From JACVRW01 sp052038485 (GTDB taxonomy: Bacteria > Actinomycetota > Thermoleophilia > Solirubrobacterales > Thermoleophilaceae), in NCBI GenBank assembly GCA_052038485.1, contig JBQGCL010000054.1:1-29419 (forward strand): a DNA stretch of 29,419 nt, read 5' to 3'. Position 1 is the first letter of the stretch. Each line of letters starts with the position of its first letter. The position numbers were made by a program, and so were the translations under genes. The notes below the pieces were generated by a model, which saw only the letters and a program-made list of their open reading frames with translations, had not been told where the DNA came from and made no database searches. Shown piece after piece: positions 1-7,155 of the stretch.

Positions 1-1074
1 CAGCCGCTGCGGGTGGTACCAGGCCGTGCCGTCCAGGCTCTTCAGCCCCCAGCCCGAGAACATCTGCGCGTAGCGCTTGATCGGCGTCAGCTCGCCGTCG
101 CGGATCCACGGGCGCGGGTCGCCGCTGTCGGCGAGCCGGCCGAGGTGCGCCTGGGCCGCGATCAGAGCGGCCGGAGAGGTCTCCACGTCGAGCGCGTAGC
201 CGTACTGGGCCTCGTTCGTCGGCGGCACCGGCGGCTTGAGGTTCGCCGGCAGCAACGGCCACGCCCATCCGATCGAGGGATCGTTCGGCGCGGTCAGCAC
301 GCTCAGCGAACCGCTCGTGTTGAACAGCCCCGCCAGCGGCGCCGGAATGCCCCCGAAGGTCAGCCACGGCGTTGAGGTGGACAGCGTCTGGAGCGACGCG
401 CGTGCGGCGTCCGGCGTCACCGGAGTCGGGTTGCTGCCGCCGTCGATGTAGACGAGACCCCAGAGGTCGGCGGCGCCCGCCTTGCCGTGGAAGTCCCAGG
501 TCGCGTACGCGGTCGTGATCGAGCCACCGAGCGAGTGGCCGCCCATCGCCACGCGGCCGCCGAGTCGCTTGGCCTTCTTGACGACGCGGTGGATGTCCTC
601 GACCTCCACGCGCATGCCCCACTTGCGGGCAAAGGCGACGTCGTCGGTGGGGATCGTCTGGAAGTGGGGGCTGATGCTCGGGTTGTTCAGATAGCCGAGG
701 TAGTAGTCGAACACCTGCTGCGGCGTGACCGTGCCCTTCTTGGCCTTGTTGAACATCGAGTGGTCCTCGAGCAGGTTCTCGCGCCGCTCGACCGCCCAGA
801 CCTGCCACCCCTTCGCGCGCGTGACCACGTCCTTGGCGAGCGGCACGAAGTAGGCGGCGCTGGCCGAGGTACCCGGGTTGAGGACCAGCACGTTGCGCGC
901 CGACTTGGGCCCGACCTTGATCACGCCGACCCTGTCGTACTTCGCAGGCGTGCCGGGGGCGTCGTAGCCCTTCAGCCGCTCGAAGCTGACCTTCACCTTC
1001 GCCGACGCCGCCGGAGCGAGCGCCAGCACCACCACGATTGCCGCGAGCGCGGCCCTTCCAGTCCTCGAAAGCAT
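1..1074 (-). CDS. Secreted alpha/beta hydrolase (3' end outside window)
   Basis: The reading frame is open from the ATG at 1074 to the window edge (358 codons, no stop), so the C-terminus is missing. The N-terminus is a clear Sec signal peptide: Arg at residues 4 and 7, a hydrophobic run at about 8-22 and a PAASA cleavage-type end near residue 25. The nucleophile elbow G-H-S-L-G-G at residues 179-184 puts the catalytic serine at 181, typical of alpha/beta hydrolases (lipase/esterase-like). An Asp-Gly-Gly follows a hydrophobic strand (VYIDGG), as expected after the nucleophile region. The substrate cannot be told. An in-frame ATG at 1086 would add four residues; neither has a good ribosome binding site. 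It is divergent from the pucR-type gene and shares its intergenic palindrome, so common regulation is plausible but inferred. Confidence 0.85.
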   Translation of the reverse strand, partial: MLSRTGRAALAAIVVVLALAPAASAKVKVSFERLKGYDAPGTPAKYDRVGVIKVGPKSARNVLVLNPGTSASAAYFVPLAKDVVTRAKGWQVWAVERRENLLEDHSMFNKAKKGTVTPQQVFDYYLGYLNNPSISPHFQTIPTDDVAFARKWGMRVEVEDIHRVVKKAKRLGGRVAMGGHSLGGSITTAYATWDFHGKAGAADLWGLVYIDGGSNPTPVTPDAARASLQTLSTSTPWLTFGGIPAPLAGLFNTSGSLSVLTAPNDPSIGWAWPLLPANLKPPVPPTNEAQYGYALDVETSPAALIAAQAHLGRLADSGDPRPWIRDGELTPIKRYAQMFSGWGLKSLDGTAWYHPQRL

Positions 1075-1137
1075 GGCCTGGATCATGCCCGCCGCGGACC
1101 CGGCTGCCCAGCGCGCCGTGACCAGTCTTGAACGGTC

Positions 1138-1161
1138 CTGCCTGTGCACGTGCACAGGCAG
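1138..1161. promoter_or_regulatory. Perfect 24-bp palindrome, probable operator
   Basis: Half-site CTGCCTGTGCAC is followed directly by its reverse complement, centre between 1149 and 1150, with no mismatch. The inner 14 bp (1143-1156) strictly alternate pyrimidine and purine. It lies where the -35 box of the PucR-type gene should be: a -10-like CATAAT is at 1168-1173, 8 nt before the ATG at 1182. The position suits a dimeric regulator controlling both divergent genes; autoregulation by the PucR-type protein is inference. Confidence 0.6.
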
Positions 1162-1167
1162 CTGGTC

Positions 1168-1173
1168 CATAAT
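1168..1173 (+). promoter_or_regulatory. Candidate -10 box of the PucR-type gene
   Basis: CATAAT ends 8 nt before the ATG at 1182, so the transcript would begin at or next to the start codon. No convincing -35 is present; that region is the 24-bp palindrome. Confidence 0.45.
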
Positions 1174-1181
1174 CGGAGACC

Positions 1182-2309
1182 ATGGCCGTCCAGCAGCTAC
1201 GCGCGAGCGACGTCATACGCCGGATCGTCTCGCGCGTCGACCTCGACGCCTTCACCGAGCAGGTGCTGGACAGCTTCTGGGAGCGGCCCGAGTATCAGCG
1301 CTTCCGTCCGCTGCGCGAGGACGTCCGCGCCTGGGTGCGCTGGAACATCGACCTGATGATCCGCTGGCTGGTCGACGGCCAGCCGCCCACCGAGTCCGAC
1401 CTCGAGCGCTTCCGCGAGCGCGCCCGCATGCTCGCGGCGCTCGGCATGCCGGCCGACATCGTGCCCGCCAACTTCAGGCGCGGCGCCCGCTACGCCTGGA
1501 CCGCGATCCTCGACGCCGCCCGCGACGACGAGCGCGCCGCGCTGGTGGAGAGCGCCGACCTGCTGTTCGAGTTCATCGACCGCGTCTCCCAGGTCTTCTC
1601 CGACACCTACGCGGCGGCCGGCCCCGCGCCGACGATCTCCGAGGAGGAGCGCGCCGCCCGAGCGCTGCTGGCACGGGCATGCGCCGGCGAAGAGGCGAGC
1701 GGCGAGGACCTCCAGCTGGCCGAGCGGATCGGGTTCGAGCTGGGCAGCGGGTACCGCCCGTTCGCGCTCGTCGACCCCGACAAGCCGGTCCAGGGTCACC
1801 TCGAGCTGGCCGGCCGCCTCCGCGCCCGGCACGTGCTCGCCGTGTCCGAGGGGCGCCGCGTCGCCGGGATCGCCAACCGCGCCGTGGCGTGGCCCGAGCT
1901 GGGCGGGCGCGCCGTGTTCGCCCAGGGCGCCCGGACCCGCGGCGCGGAGCTGGCCGAGGCGTTCGAGGAGCTGCGCGCCGTGGTCGACGTCGCGGTGCGC
2001 GAGGGCCGGGCCGGCGCCGTCGAGGCGGACGACCACCTCGCCGAGCTGCTGCTGCGGCGCTCGCCGCGCCTGGCCACGCGGCTGCGCTCGCGCGTCTACG
2101 ACAAGCTCGACCCCGAGCTCACGCGCACGCTCGAGGCCCTGATCGAGCACGACTTCGACCGCGGCGCCACCGCCGCCGCCCTGCCCGTGCACCGCAACAC
2201 GCTGACCAACCGGCTCAACCGCATCCGCTCGCTCACCGGACTCGACGCCGACAGCGCCGCCGGCCGCGGCATGCTCTGGTTGGCCTGGCTCGAGCAGTCG
2301 TCGCGCTAG
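1182..2309 (+). CDS. PucR/CdaR-type transcriptional regulator
   Basis: This 375-aa protein ends in the helix-turn-helix typical of the PucR/CdaR family (residues about 316-355: LEALIEHDFDRGATAAAL, then VHRNTLTNRLNRI, then LTGLD). That segment matches the family pattern of an HTH near the C-terminus with H-x-N-T-x-x-x-R-L. The upstream 300 residues are helical with a GGDEF-like/linker region (about 180-300) common in this family; I see no GAF or transmembrane segment. Members sense varied ligands (purines, sugar acids, proline), so the signal cannot be inferred. The ATG at 1182 is 8 nt after a -10-like CATAAT, suggesting a leaderless or near-leaderless transcript, although GGAG at 1175-1178 sits just before it. 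The stop is a CTAG at 2306-2309. Confidence 0.9.
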   Translation: MAVQQLRASDVIRRIVSRVDLDAFTEQVLDSFWERPEYQRFRPLREDVRAWVRWNIDLMIRWLVDGQPPTESDLERFRERARMLAALGMPADIVPANFRRGARYAWTAILDAARDDERAALVESADLLFEFIDRVSQVFSDTYAAAGPAPTISEEERAARALLARACAGEEASGEDLQLAERIGFELGSGYRPFALVDPDKPVQGHLELAGRLRARHVLAVSEGRRVAGIANRAVAWPELGGRAVFAQGARTRGAELAEAFEELRAVVDVAVREGRAGAVEADDHLAELLLRRSPRLATRLRSRVYDKLDPELTRTLEALIEHDFDRGATAAALPVHRNTLTNRLNRIRSLTGLDADSAAGRGMLWLAWLEQSSR

Positions 2310-2315
2310 CCGGAA

Positions 2316-2336
2316 GCAGCCGGCTCGGCCGGCTGC
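2316..2336. terminator. GC-rich hairpin between convergent genes
   Basis: A perfect 9-bp stem (GCAGCCGGC / GCCGGCTGC) with a 3-nt loop TCG lies in the 37-bp gap between the converging PucR-type and 85-aa genes. There is no T-run on either side, so it is terminator-like by position and stability, not a canonical intrinsic terminator. Confidence 0.4.
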
Positions 2337-2346
2337 GCGCGGAGCG

Positions 2347-2604
2347 CTATCCCGCGACGGCGTTGTAGTAGCGCACGGCTAAACCCGTCAGCAGCGTCTC
2401 GAAGCAGGCCTCGACGGTCATGTCGTGCTTCTCCGCGTAGGCCTGGAGCCCGGCCTGCTCGATCGCCTCGCTCTCGGCGATCACCTCGTCCACGAGATCG
2501 GGGTGCTCGTCCGAGAAGTAGGCACCCATCGAGTACAGGCTCGTGTCCATGAGCGACTCGAGGAACGGGTCGGTGCCCGTCGACCGGCTCGGCTTGGCGG
2601 CCAT
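2347..2604 (-). CDS. 85-aa protein of unknown function
   Basis: I do not recognise a family. The 85 residues are acidic in the middle (residues 32-50 rich in Asp/Glu) and predicted helical, with no signal peptide, membrane segment or metal-binding cluster; a single Cys is in EACFETLLTG. The start is the ATG at 2604: it lies exactly 7 nt downstream of a good -10 box TATCCT (2617 to 2612 on the minus strand), which suggests a leaderless mRNA, and there is no ribosome binding site. The gene is divergent from the NIF3-family gene and appears to use the same 10-bp bidirectional -10 element. The coding frame is supported by strong third-position GC bias. Confidence 0.7.
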   Translation of the reverse strand: MAAKPSRSTGTDPFLESLMDTSLYSMGAYFSDEHPDLVDEVIAESEAIEQAGLQAYAEKHDMTVEACFETLLTGLAVRYYNAVAG

Positions 2605-2611
2605 CGAGCGG

Positions 2612-2621
2612 AGGATAAGGT
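2612..2621. promoter_or_regulatory. Bidirectional -10 element (85-aa gene / NIF3 gene)
   Basis: AGGATAAGGT fits ANNNTANNNT: read plus it gives TAAGGT (2616-2621), 10 nt before the ATG at 2632; read minus it gives TATCCT, 7 nt before the ATG at 2604. TTGGCG at 2594-2599 is a possible plus-strand -35 with a 16-nt spacer; no minus -35 is evident. Confidence 0.5.
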
Positions 2622-2631
2622 GCGAACCCCG

Positions 2632-3390
2632 ATGGCGAGGCGCGACGAGATCATCGCCTACCTGGACGAGCTGCTGGAGATCGGCTCGTTCAGCGACTAC
2701 GGGCCGAACGGCCTCCAGGTGCCGGGCGCCGCGGAGGTGTCGCGCGTCGTGACGGGCGTGTCGGCGCAGCGCGAGCTGTTCGAGCACGCTGCCGCGCTCG
2801 AGGCCGAGCTGGTGCTCTGCCACCACGGCCTGTTCTGGGACTTCCACACGCGCGCGATCGGCCCGGCCATGAAGGCGCGGCTGAAGATCCTGTTCGACGC
2901 CGACATGTCGCTGGCCGGCTACCACCTCCCGCTCGACGCGCACCCCGAGGTCGGCAACAACGCGCTGATCTGCGCGGCGCTCGGCCTCGAGCGGGCTGAG
3001 CCGTTCGCCGAGCACAAGGGGCGCGCGATCGGCATCGTGGGACGCTCCGCCGAGGGCATCCCGTTCGAGCAGCTGCGCGCCCGCTGCGCCACCGTCTTCG
3101 AGCAGGAGCCGTTCGTCTGGGAGACCGGGCCCGACCCGGTCCACAGCGTGGCGATCATCTCCGGCGGGGCGCCGAGCAACCTGATCGACGCGATCGCCAT
3201 CGGGGTCGACGCGTTTCTGACCGGGGAGACGGCCGAGCACGTGATGGCCGACGCCCGCGAGAACGGCGTCCACTTCATCGCCGGCGGGCACTACGCGACC
3301 GAGCGGCTCGGGATCCGCCGCCTCGGCGAGCTGGTGGCCGAACGCTTCGGAGTGGAGCACGTCTTCGTGGAGATACCGAACCCGATTTGA
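2632..3390 (+). CDS. NIF3/DUF34 family dinuclear-metal protein
   Basis: The protein (252 aa) has the family's metal-ligand motifs in order: N-terminal RDEIIAYLDELLEIG and DYGPNGLQVPG, then CHHGLFW (the paired His ligands), YHLPLDAHPEVGNN (Asp ligand), a glycine-rich VGRS segment, and the C-terminal GGHYATERLG (His and Glu ligands). The length fits the short bacterial form (about 250 aa) without the inserted PII-like domain. Family members form toroidal hexamers with two metals per subunit; the role is still debated (GTP cyclohydrolase-like fold, metal or cofactor quality control). Start choice is uncertain: GTG at 2620 has GGAGG 5 nt upstream, but a -10-like TAAGGT overlaps it, favouring leaderless translation from the ATG at 2632. 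The start differs by only four residues. Confidence 0.9.
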   Translation: MARRDEIIAYLDELLEIGSFSDYGPNGLQVPGAAEVSRVVTGVSAQRELFEHAAALEAELVLCHHGLFWDFHTRAIGPAMKARLKILFDADMSLAGYHLPLDAHPEVGNNALICAALGLERAEPFAEHKGRAIGIVGRSAEGIPFEQLRARCATVFEQEPFVWETGPDPVHSVAIISGGAPSNLIDAIAIGVDAFLTGETAEHVMADARENGVHFIAGGHYATERLGIRRLGELVAERFGVEHVFVEIPNPI

Positions 3391-3410
3391 CGCACCTTGC
3401 GGGAATTCGC

Positions 3411-3438
3411 TTGCTTCCGACCGAACTCCCGATACCCT
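3411..3438 (+). promoter_or_regulatory. Candidate promoter of the 58-aa gene
   Basis: TTGCTT (3411-3416) and TACCCT (3433-3438) are separated by 16 nt, with about 35 nt of leader to the ATG at 3481. The hexamers are imperfect. Confidence 0.35.
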
Positions 3439-3480
3439 CCTTAATACGTCCACAATGAAGCTAGGAAGAGGAGTAGGTAT

Positions 3481-3657
3481 ATGGCGATCCACCTGACGCC
3501 CACCGAGCTCGGACGGGAGGCAGGCATGCACCGCCGCGACGTAATCGCGAAGTGCATGGAGCTCGGTGTGCCGATCTTCCAGGGACGGATCGACAAGACC
3601 CTGTTCATGTGCAGCCTCAAGCACGCCGCGCAGAAGAAGGAACTCGCGAGCGCCTGA
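3481..3657 (+). CDS. 58-aa HTH-like small protein
   Basis: This short gene codes for 58 residues beginning MAIHLTPTELGREAGM. It has one of the best ribosome binding sites in the window (AGGAG at 3469-3473, 7 nt before the ATG). Residues 6-42 read like a helix-turn-helix or the small helical N-terminal subdomain of IF-2 (LTPTELGREAGM, then RRDVIAKCMELGVPIF, then GRIDKTLF). The tail is basic (KHAAQKKE). Two of its cysteines (residues 25 and 44) are too far apart to make a zinc knuckle. A DNA- or RNA-binding role is inference; I cannot name a family. It stands between NIF3 and the acyl-CoA synthetase with its own likely promoter. Confidence 0.8.
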   Translation: MAIHLTPTELGREAGMHRRDVIAKCMELGVPIFQGRIDKTLFMCSLKHAAQKKELASA

Positions 3658-3680
3658 CCCCAGGCTCGCCGCTCTCCCCG

Positions 3681-3686
3681 TAGAAT
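3681..3686 (+). promoter_or_regulatory. Candidate -10 box of the acyl-CoA synthetase gene
   Basis: TAGAAT matches the -10 consensus at five of six bases. The predicted start of transcription (about 3693) coincides with the base of the hairpin at 3694-3713. A -35 is not clear. Confidence 0.4.
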
Positions 3687-3693
3687 CGACTTA

Positions 3694-3713
3694 GCCGCGT
3701 CTGGCTGCGCGGC
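3694..3713 (+). other. Hairpin at predicted 5' end of the acyl-CoA synthetase mRNA
   Basis: GCCGCG pairs with CGCGGC across an 8-nt loop. If transcription starts near 3693 the hairpin would form the very 5' end of the leader, an arrangement known to protect mRNAs from 5' end-dependent decay. There is no T-run. Confidence 0.3.
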
Positions 3714-3751
3714 CAAAGGTACGCGAACCCCTCGGGAGGGAGAGCTGATCT

Positions 3752-5575
3752 ATGGAAGCTGTGACGGCGGGTGCCGACGCCCGTCACGCCCAAGGAACGG
3801 GCTCGAAGACCATCGCCGACCTGCTGCCGCTCGCGGTTGAGAAGTACGGCGACGGCCCGGCCCAGCGCTTCAAGGTAGGTGAGGAGTGGGCCGACCGCTC
3901 GTATGCCGCGCTCGGTGAGGTCGTCAGGGAGGTCGCGCTCGGGCTCGTCGACCTCGGCATCCAGCCGGGCGAGAAGATCTCGATCCTGGCCCACACCCGC
4001 CCCGAGTGGACGCACGCCTGCTTCGGCATCCTCACCGCCGGCGGCACCCTGGTCACGATCTACCAGACCAACTCGCCCGAGGAGTGCCAGTACGTGCTGC
4101 ACCACTCCGACTCGCGCGCGGTGTTCGTCGAGGACGGCGACCAGCTGGCCAAGATCCGCGAGATCGAGGGCGACTGCCCCGAGCTGAGGCACGTGGTCGT
4201 GCTCGACCCGGGCGACGCCGACATCGGCGACGCGCTCACGCTCGACGGCCTGCGCGAGCGCGGCCGCGGCCGCGACGCCGCCGAGTGGAAGCAGCGCTAC
4301 GAGGCCGTCTCCCCCGAGGACATCTGCCTCTACATCTACACGTCCGGCACGACCGGTCCGCCGAAGGGCTGCCTGCTCTCGCACGCGAACTACCGCGCGA
4401 TCACGGACGCTGTGGTCGAGGACAGCGTGATCGAGGGCGGCGACAGCACCTACCTGTTCCTGCCGCTCGCCCACGCGTTCGCGATCCTGATCCAGTTCGC
4501 GACGTTCGAGCTGGGCGCGACGATCGCCTACTGGTCGCGCGACCCGAAGATGATCATCGCCGACATCGCGCAGGTGAGCCCGAGCTACTTCCCGTCGGTG
4601 CCGCGCATGTTCGAGAAGATCTACACGCTCGCGACGTCGAACGTGGAGGACAAGGAGGGCCTGCGCAAGGCTGTCGAGGTGGGCGTCAAGGTGCGCTTGG
4701 CGCGCGACGCCGGCGAGCCGGTGCCGGAGGAGCTCCAGAAGGCCTTCGACGCCGCCGAGGAGCAGCTGTTCAAGAACGTGCGCGGGCTGTTCGGGCAGAA
4801 CATCCGCGAGTGCGTCACCGGCGCCGCCCCGATCGCGTCGGAGATCCTCGAGTTCTTCTACGCCTGCGGCGTGCCCGTGATGGAGGGCTACGGGATGACC
4901 GAGACGTCCACCAGCGCCACCGTGAACCGCCCGCACGCCGGGCAGTTCCGGTTCGGCTCGGTGGGCAAGCCCCAGGCCGGCGTGGAGGTGAAGATCGCCG
5001 ACGACGGCGAGGTCCTGATCAAGGGGCCGAACATCTTCCAGGGCTACTACAAGAACGAGTCCGCGACGGCCGACGCGCTCGAGGACGGCTGGCTGCACAC
5101 CGGCGACCTCGGCCGCCTCGACGAGGACGGCTTCCTGTTCATCACCGGCCGCAAGAAGGACATCATCATCACCGCGGGCGGCAAGAACATCACCCCCGCC
5201 AACCTCGAGAACGGCCTCAAGCAGAACCGCTGGATCTCGCAGGCGGTGGTGATCGGCGACCGCCGGCCCTACCTGGTCGCGCTGGTCACGCTCGACCCCG
5301 AGGAGCTGCCCGCGCTGGCGGCAGAGCTGGGCCTCGACGGCGCGGACATGGCCGCGGCCGCCAAGGACGAGCGGGTCAGGGCCGAGGTCCAGAAGGCGAT
5401 CGACGACGTCAACTCGCACGTCGGTCCCGTCGAGCAGATCAAGCGATTCGAGATCCTCGACCACGACCTGTCCCAGGAGACCGGCGAGCTGACCCCGACG
5501 CTGAAGGTCAAGCGCAACGTCGTGCACGAGAAGTACGCCGGCGTGGTCGACGGGATCTACGACTCGCCTCGCTAA
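3752..5575 (+). CDS. Long-chain fatty acid--CoA ligase (AMP-forming)
   Basis: A 607-aa member of the ANL adenylating superfamily, of the FadD15-like long-chain type. It activates fatty acids with ATP to acyl-AMP and then to acyl-CoA, for beta-oxidation or lipid synthesis. Visible signatures: P-loop-like YTSGTTGPPKG at 196-206, GYGMTET at 379-385, the WLHTGDLG motif around 447-454, the GRKKDIIITAGGKNI hinge region at 467-480, and the C-terminal TPTLKVKR at 581-588 carrying the catalytic lysine. The inserted helical region at about 295-345 is typical of long-chain enzymes. GGAGAG at 3739-3744 is a ribosome binding site 7 nt before the ATG. The next gene begins 15 nt after its stop, so they probably share a transcript. 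Chain-length preference cannot be read from sequence. Confidence 0.93.
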   Translation: MEAVTAGADARHAQGTGSKTIADLLPLAVEKYGDGPAQRFKVGEEWADRSYAALGEVVREVALGLVDLGIQPGEKISILAHTRPEWTHACFGILTAGGTLVTIYQTNSPEECQYVLHHSDSRAVFVEDGDQLAKIREIEGDCPELRHVVVLDPGDADIGDALTLDGLRERGRGRDAAEWKQRYEAVSPEDICLYIYTSGTTGPPKGCLLSHANYRAITDAVVEDSVIEGGDSTYLFLPLAHAFAILIQFATFELGATIAYWSRDPKMIIADIAQVSPSYFPSVPRMFEKIYTLATSNVEDKEGLRKAVEVGVKVRLARDAGEPVPEELQKAFDAAEEQLFKNVRGLFGQNIRECVTGAAPIASEILEFFYACGVPVMEGYGMTETSTSATVNRPHAGQFRFGSVGKPQAGVEVKIADDGEVLIKGPNIFQGYYKNESATADALEDGWLHTGDLGRLDEDGFLFITGRKKDIIITAGGKNITPANLENGLKQNRWISQAVVIGDRRPYLVALVTLDPEELPALAAELGLDGADMAAAAKDERVRAEVQKAIDDVNSHVGPVEQIKRFEILDHDLSQETGELTPTLKVKRNVVHEKYAGVVDGIYDSPR

Positions 5576-5590
5576 CGTCCTCGAGGCGGC

Positions 5591-6064
5591 GTGGCCAGCA
5601 ACGACCCCACCGATACCGGCGGCCTGTTCGTCGGGAGGCGCCCCGGCACCAGGCCGGTGCGCTTCCGCGACGTCGAGCCGTCCTCCGAGCGCCGCCGGCG
5701 CTATGACGCCTGGCTCGCGCGCGGGCTGCTCGCGGTCGAGTTGGTGCTGTGCCTGTCGCTGTTCGGCCCGCAGCCGCTGGCGTGGCTGTGGATCGGCTCG
5801 CAGGTCGACTACCTGACCGGCTACGTCACGGCGGGCATCGCGACCGTCATGCTCGGCTGCCTGGCGTCGCTGATGCTGACGATGGCGGCCGCCAAGCGGG
5901 TCGACCACGCCTGGAAGCTGGTCCGGCGCGCTGCCGGCCACCGCCAGGAGCAGGGGGCGCTGGAGCGCATCTTCGCGATGAGCGTCGGCGTCGCGGCCGT
6001 GGCGTTCACGTTCTGGTTCCTGATCATCCAGGGGCCGGGGCCGACGTTCGCGCCCGGCAGCTGA
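5591..6064 (+). CDS. Small membrane protein, unknown function
   Basis: This 157-aa protein starts at a GTG with GAGG 5 nt before it, 15 nt after the acyl-CoA synthetase stop. A charged cytoplasmic N-terminus of about 45 residues (ending in RRRYDAWLARG) is followed by three predicted membrane helices: about 46-72, 77-98 and 127-147. A positively charged loop with an HAWKLVRRAAGHRQEQG stretch lies between helices 2 and 3. I do not recognise a family and see no catalytic motif. Its stop lies 2 nt before the aminotransferase start, so the two proteins are almost certainly co-translated, which hints at a functional link, but none is known to me. Confidence 0.75.
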   Translation: MASNDPTDTGGLFVGRRPGTRPVRFRDVEPSSERRRRYDAWLARGLLAVELVLCLSLFGPQPLAWLWIGSQVDYLTGYVTAGIATVMLGCLASLMLTMAAAKRVDHAWKLVRRAAGHRQEQGALERIFAMSVGVAAVAFTFWFLIIQGPGPTFAPGS

Positions 6065-6066
6065 GC

Positions 6067-7155
6067 GTGGGCTTCCGCGACTACTACCGCCAGTACGACG
6101 ACCTGGACGAGCGCGAGCTGAACCGCGAGCGCCGGGCCCGCCGCGAGCGCGAGAAGCGGCTCGCGCTCGAGCGGCTCCCCGACCTCGACCTGTCCGGGAC
6201 CGAGTGGCCGGAGCTGCCGCACTCGGAGACCGTCAACGCGGCCATCGCGCGCGCCCGGGGACTGGTGAACCGCTACCCCGACCGCTACGCGGCGCCTGTG
6301 CGCCGCCAGCTGGCCGAGCGCCACGGCGTGGCGCCGGAGCAGATCGTGCTCGGCAACGGCGCGGCCGAGCTGCTCCAGGCGGCCGCGCTGGCGCTGCTGG
6401 GACACGGCGACGAGCTGGTCATGCCCTGGCCGTCGTACCCGCTCTACCCGCTGCTGGCAGCCCACGCCGGGGCGCGGCCGGTGTTCGCCGAGCACGGACG
6501 GATCAGCGACACCGTAACCGGCCGGACGCGCGCGCTGGTCGTGTGCAACCCGAACGACCCGACCGGCGACTACCTGCGCTCGCACGAGCTCGGGGCGGTG
6601 CTTGCGGGACTGCCCGCCCACGTGCACGTGCTGCTCGACGAGGCGCTGATCCACTTCCAGGACGCCGAGGACCTCGACGCGTGCCTGCGGCTGGTGGACG
6701 CGTTCCCGCGGCTGCTGGTGGTCCGCACCTTCTCGAAGGTCTACGGCCTGTCCGGGCTGCGGGCCGGCTACGCGGTCGGCTCGGACCCCGACCTGCTGGC
6801 CGCGGTGGCGCCCGTGCTGGGCGTGAACGCGCTCTCGCAGGCGGCCGTGGAGCACGCGCTGCGCACCGGCGACGCCGAGATCGAGCGGCGCCGCCGGGTG
6901 GTCAGCCGGGAGCGAGCGCGGCTGACCGACGGGCTGATCGCGCTGGGCGCGGACGTCAACCGCTCTCAGGCGAACTTCGTCTGGCTGCGCGCGCCCGGGC
7001 TGAGCGGCGACACGCTGGCGCAGGCGCTGCGCCGTCAGGGCGTGATCGTGGCGCCCGGCGGGCCGCTCGGCGCGGACGACCACGTGCGAGCCGCCGTCCT
7101 CGACGAGGCGGCTACCGGCCGACTGCTGCGCGCCTACGAGAACGCGGTGAGCTAG
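6067..7155 (+). CDS. HisC-like PLP-dependent aminotransferase
   Basis: A class I/II fold-type I aminotransferase (362 aa) closest in style to histidinol-phosphate aminotransferase. Motifs: NRYPD at 68-72, GNGAAELL at 96-103, CNPNDPTG at 160-167, D191-E-A (cofactor pyridine contact), T-F-S-K with the Schiff-base lysine at 224, and GLSGLRAGYAVG with the substrate-carboxylate arginine. Two oddities: a charged N-terminal extension of about 45 residues (dense Arg/Glu around 12-38) precedes the domain, and the usual aromatic after DEA is replaced by Leu (DEALIHF). No his operon genes are near, so a role in histidine synthesis is not supported; another amino-acid or phosphono-amino substrate is equally possible. 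The GTG start is 2 nt after the upstream stop. The stop shares a CTAG with the convergent GGDEF gene. Confidence 0.85.
   Translation: MGFRDYYRQYDDLDERELNRERRARREREKRLALERLPDLDLSGTEWPELPHSETVNAAIARARGLVNRYPDRYAAPVRRQLAERHGVAPEQIVLGNGAAELLQAAALALLGHGDELVMPWPSYPLYPLLAAHAGARPVFAEHGRISDTVTGRTRALVVCNPNDPTGDYLRSHELGAVLAGLPAHVHVLLDEALIHFQDAEDLDACLRLVDAFPRLLVVRTFSKVYGLSGLRAGYAVGSDPDLLAAVAPVLGVNALSQAAVEHALRTGDAEIERRRRVVSRERARLTDGLIALGADVNRSQANFVWLRAPGLSGDTLAQALRRQGVIVAPGGPLGADDHVRAAVLDEAATGRLLRAYENAVS

Noticed and set aside
2610..2622. GGAGG plus GTG as the NIF3 start
   Set aside because: Possible, but it overlaps the -10-like TAAGGT; the ATG at 2632 fits the leaderless pattern seen at the other divergent pairs. 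Kept only as an alternative.
3617..5941. Very long antisense open frame on the minus strand opposite the acyl-CoA synthetase
   Set aside because: Low-complexity Arg/Ala/Val/Asp/His-rich translation with no motif; it is the mirror of a well-supported high-GC gene.
6067..7155. Histidinol-phosphate aminotransferase (hisC) as a firm call
   Set aside because: No his genes nearby, altered active-site residue after DEA and an unusual N-terminal extension; only the fold is supported.
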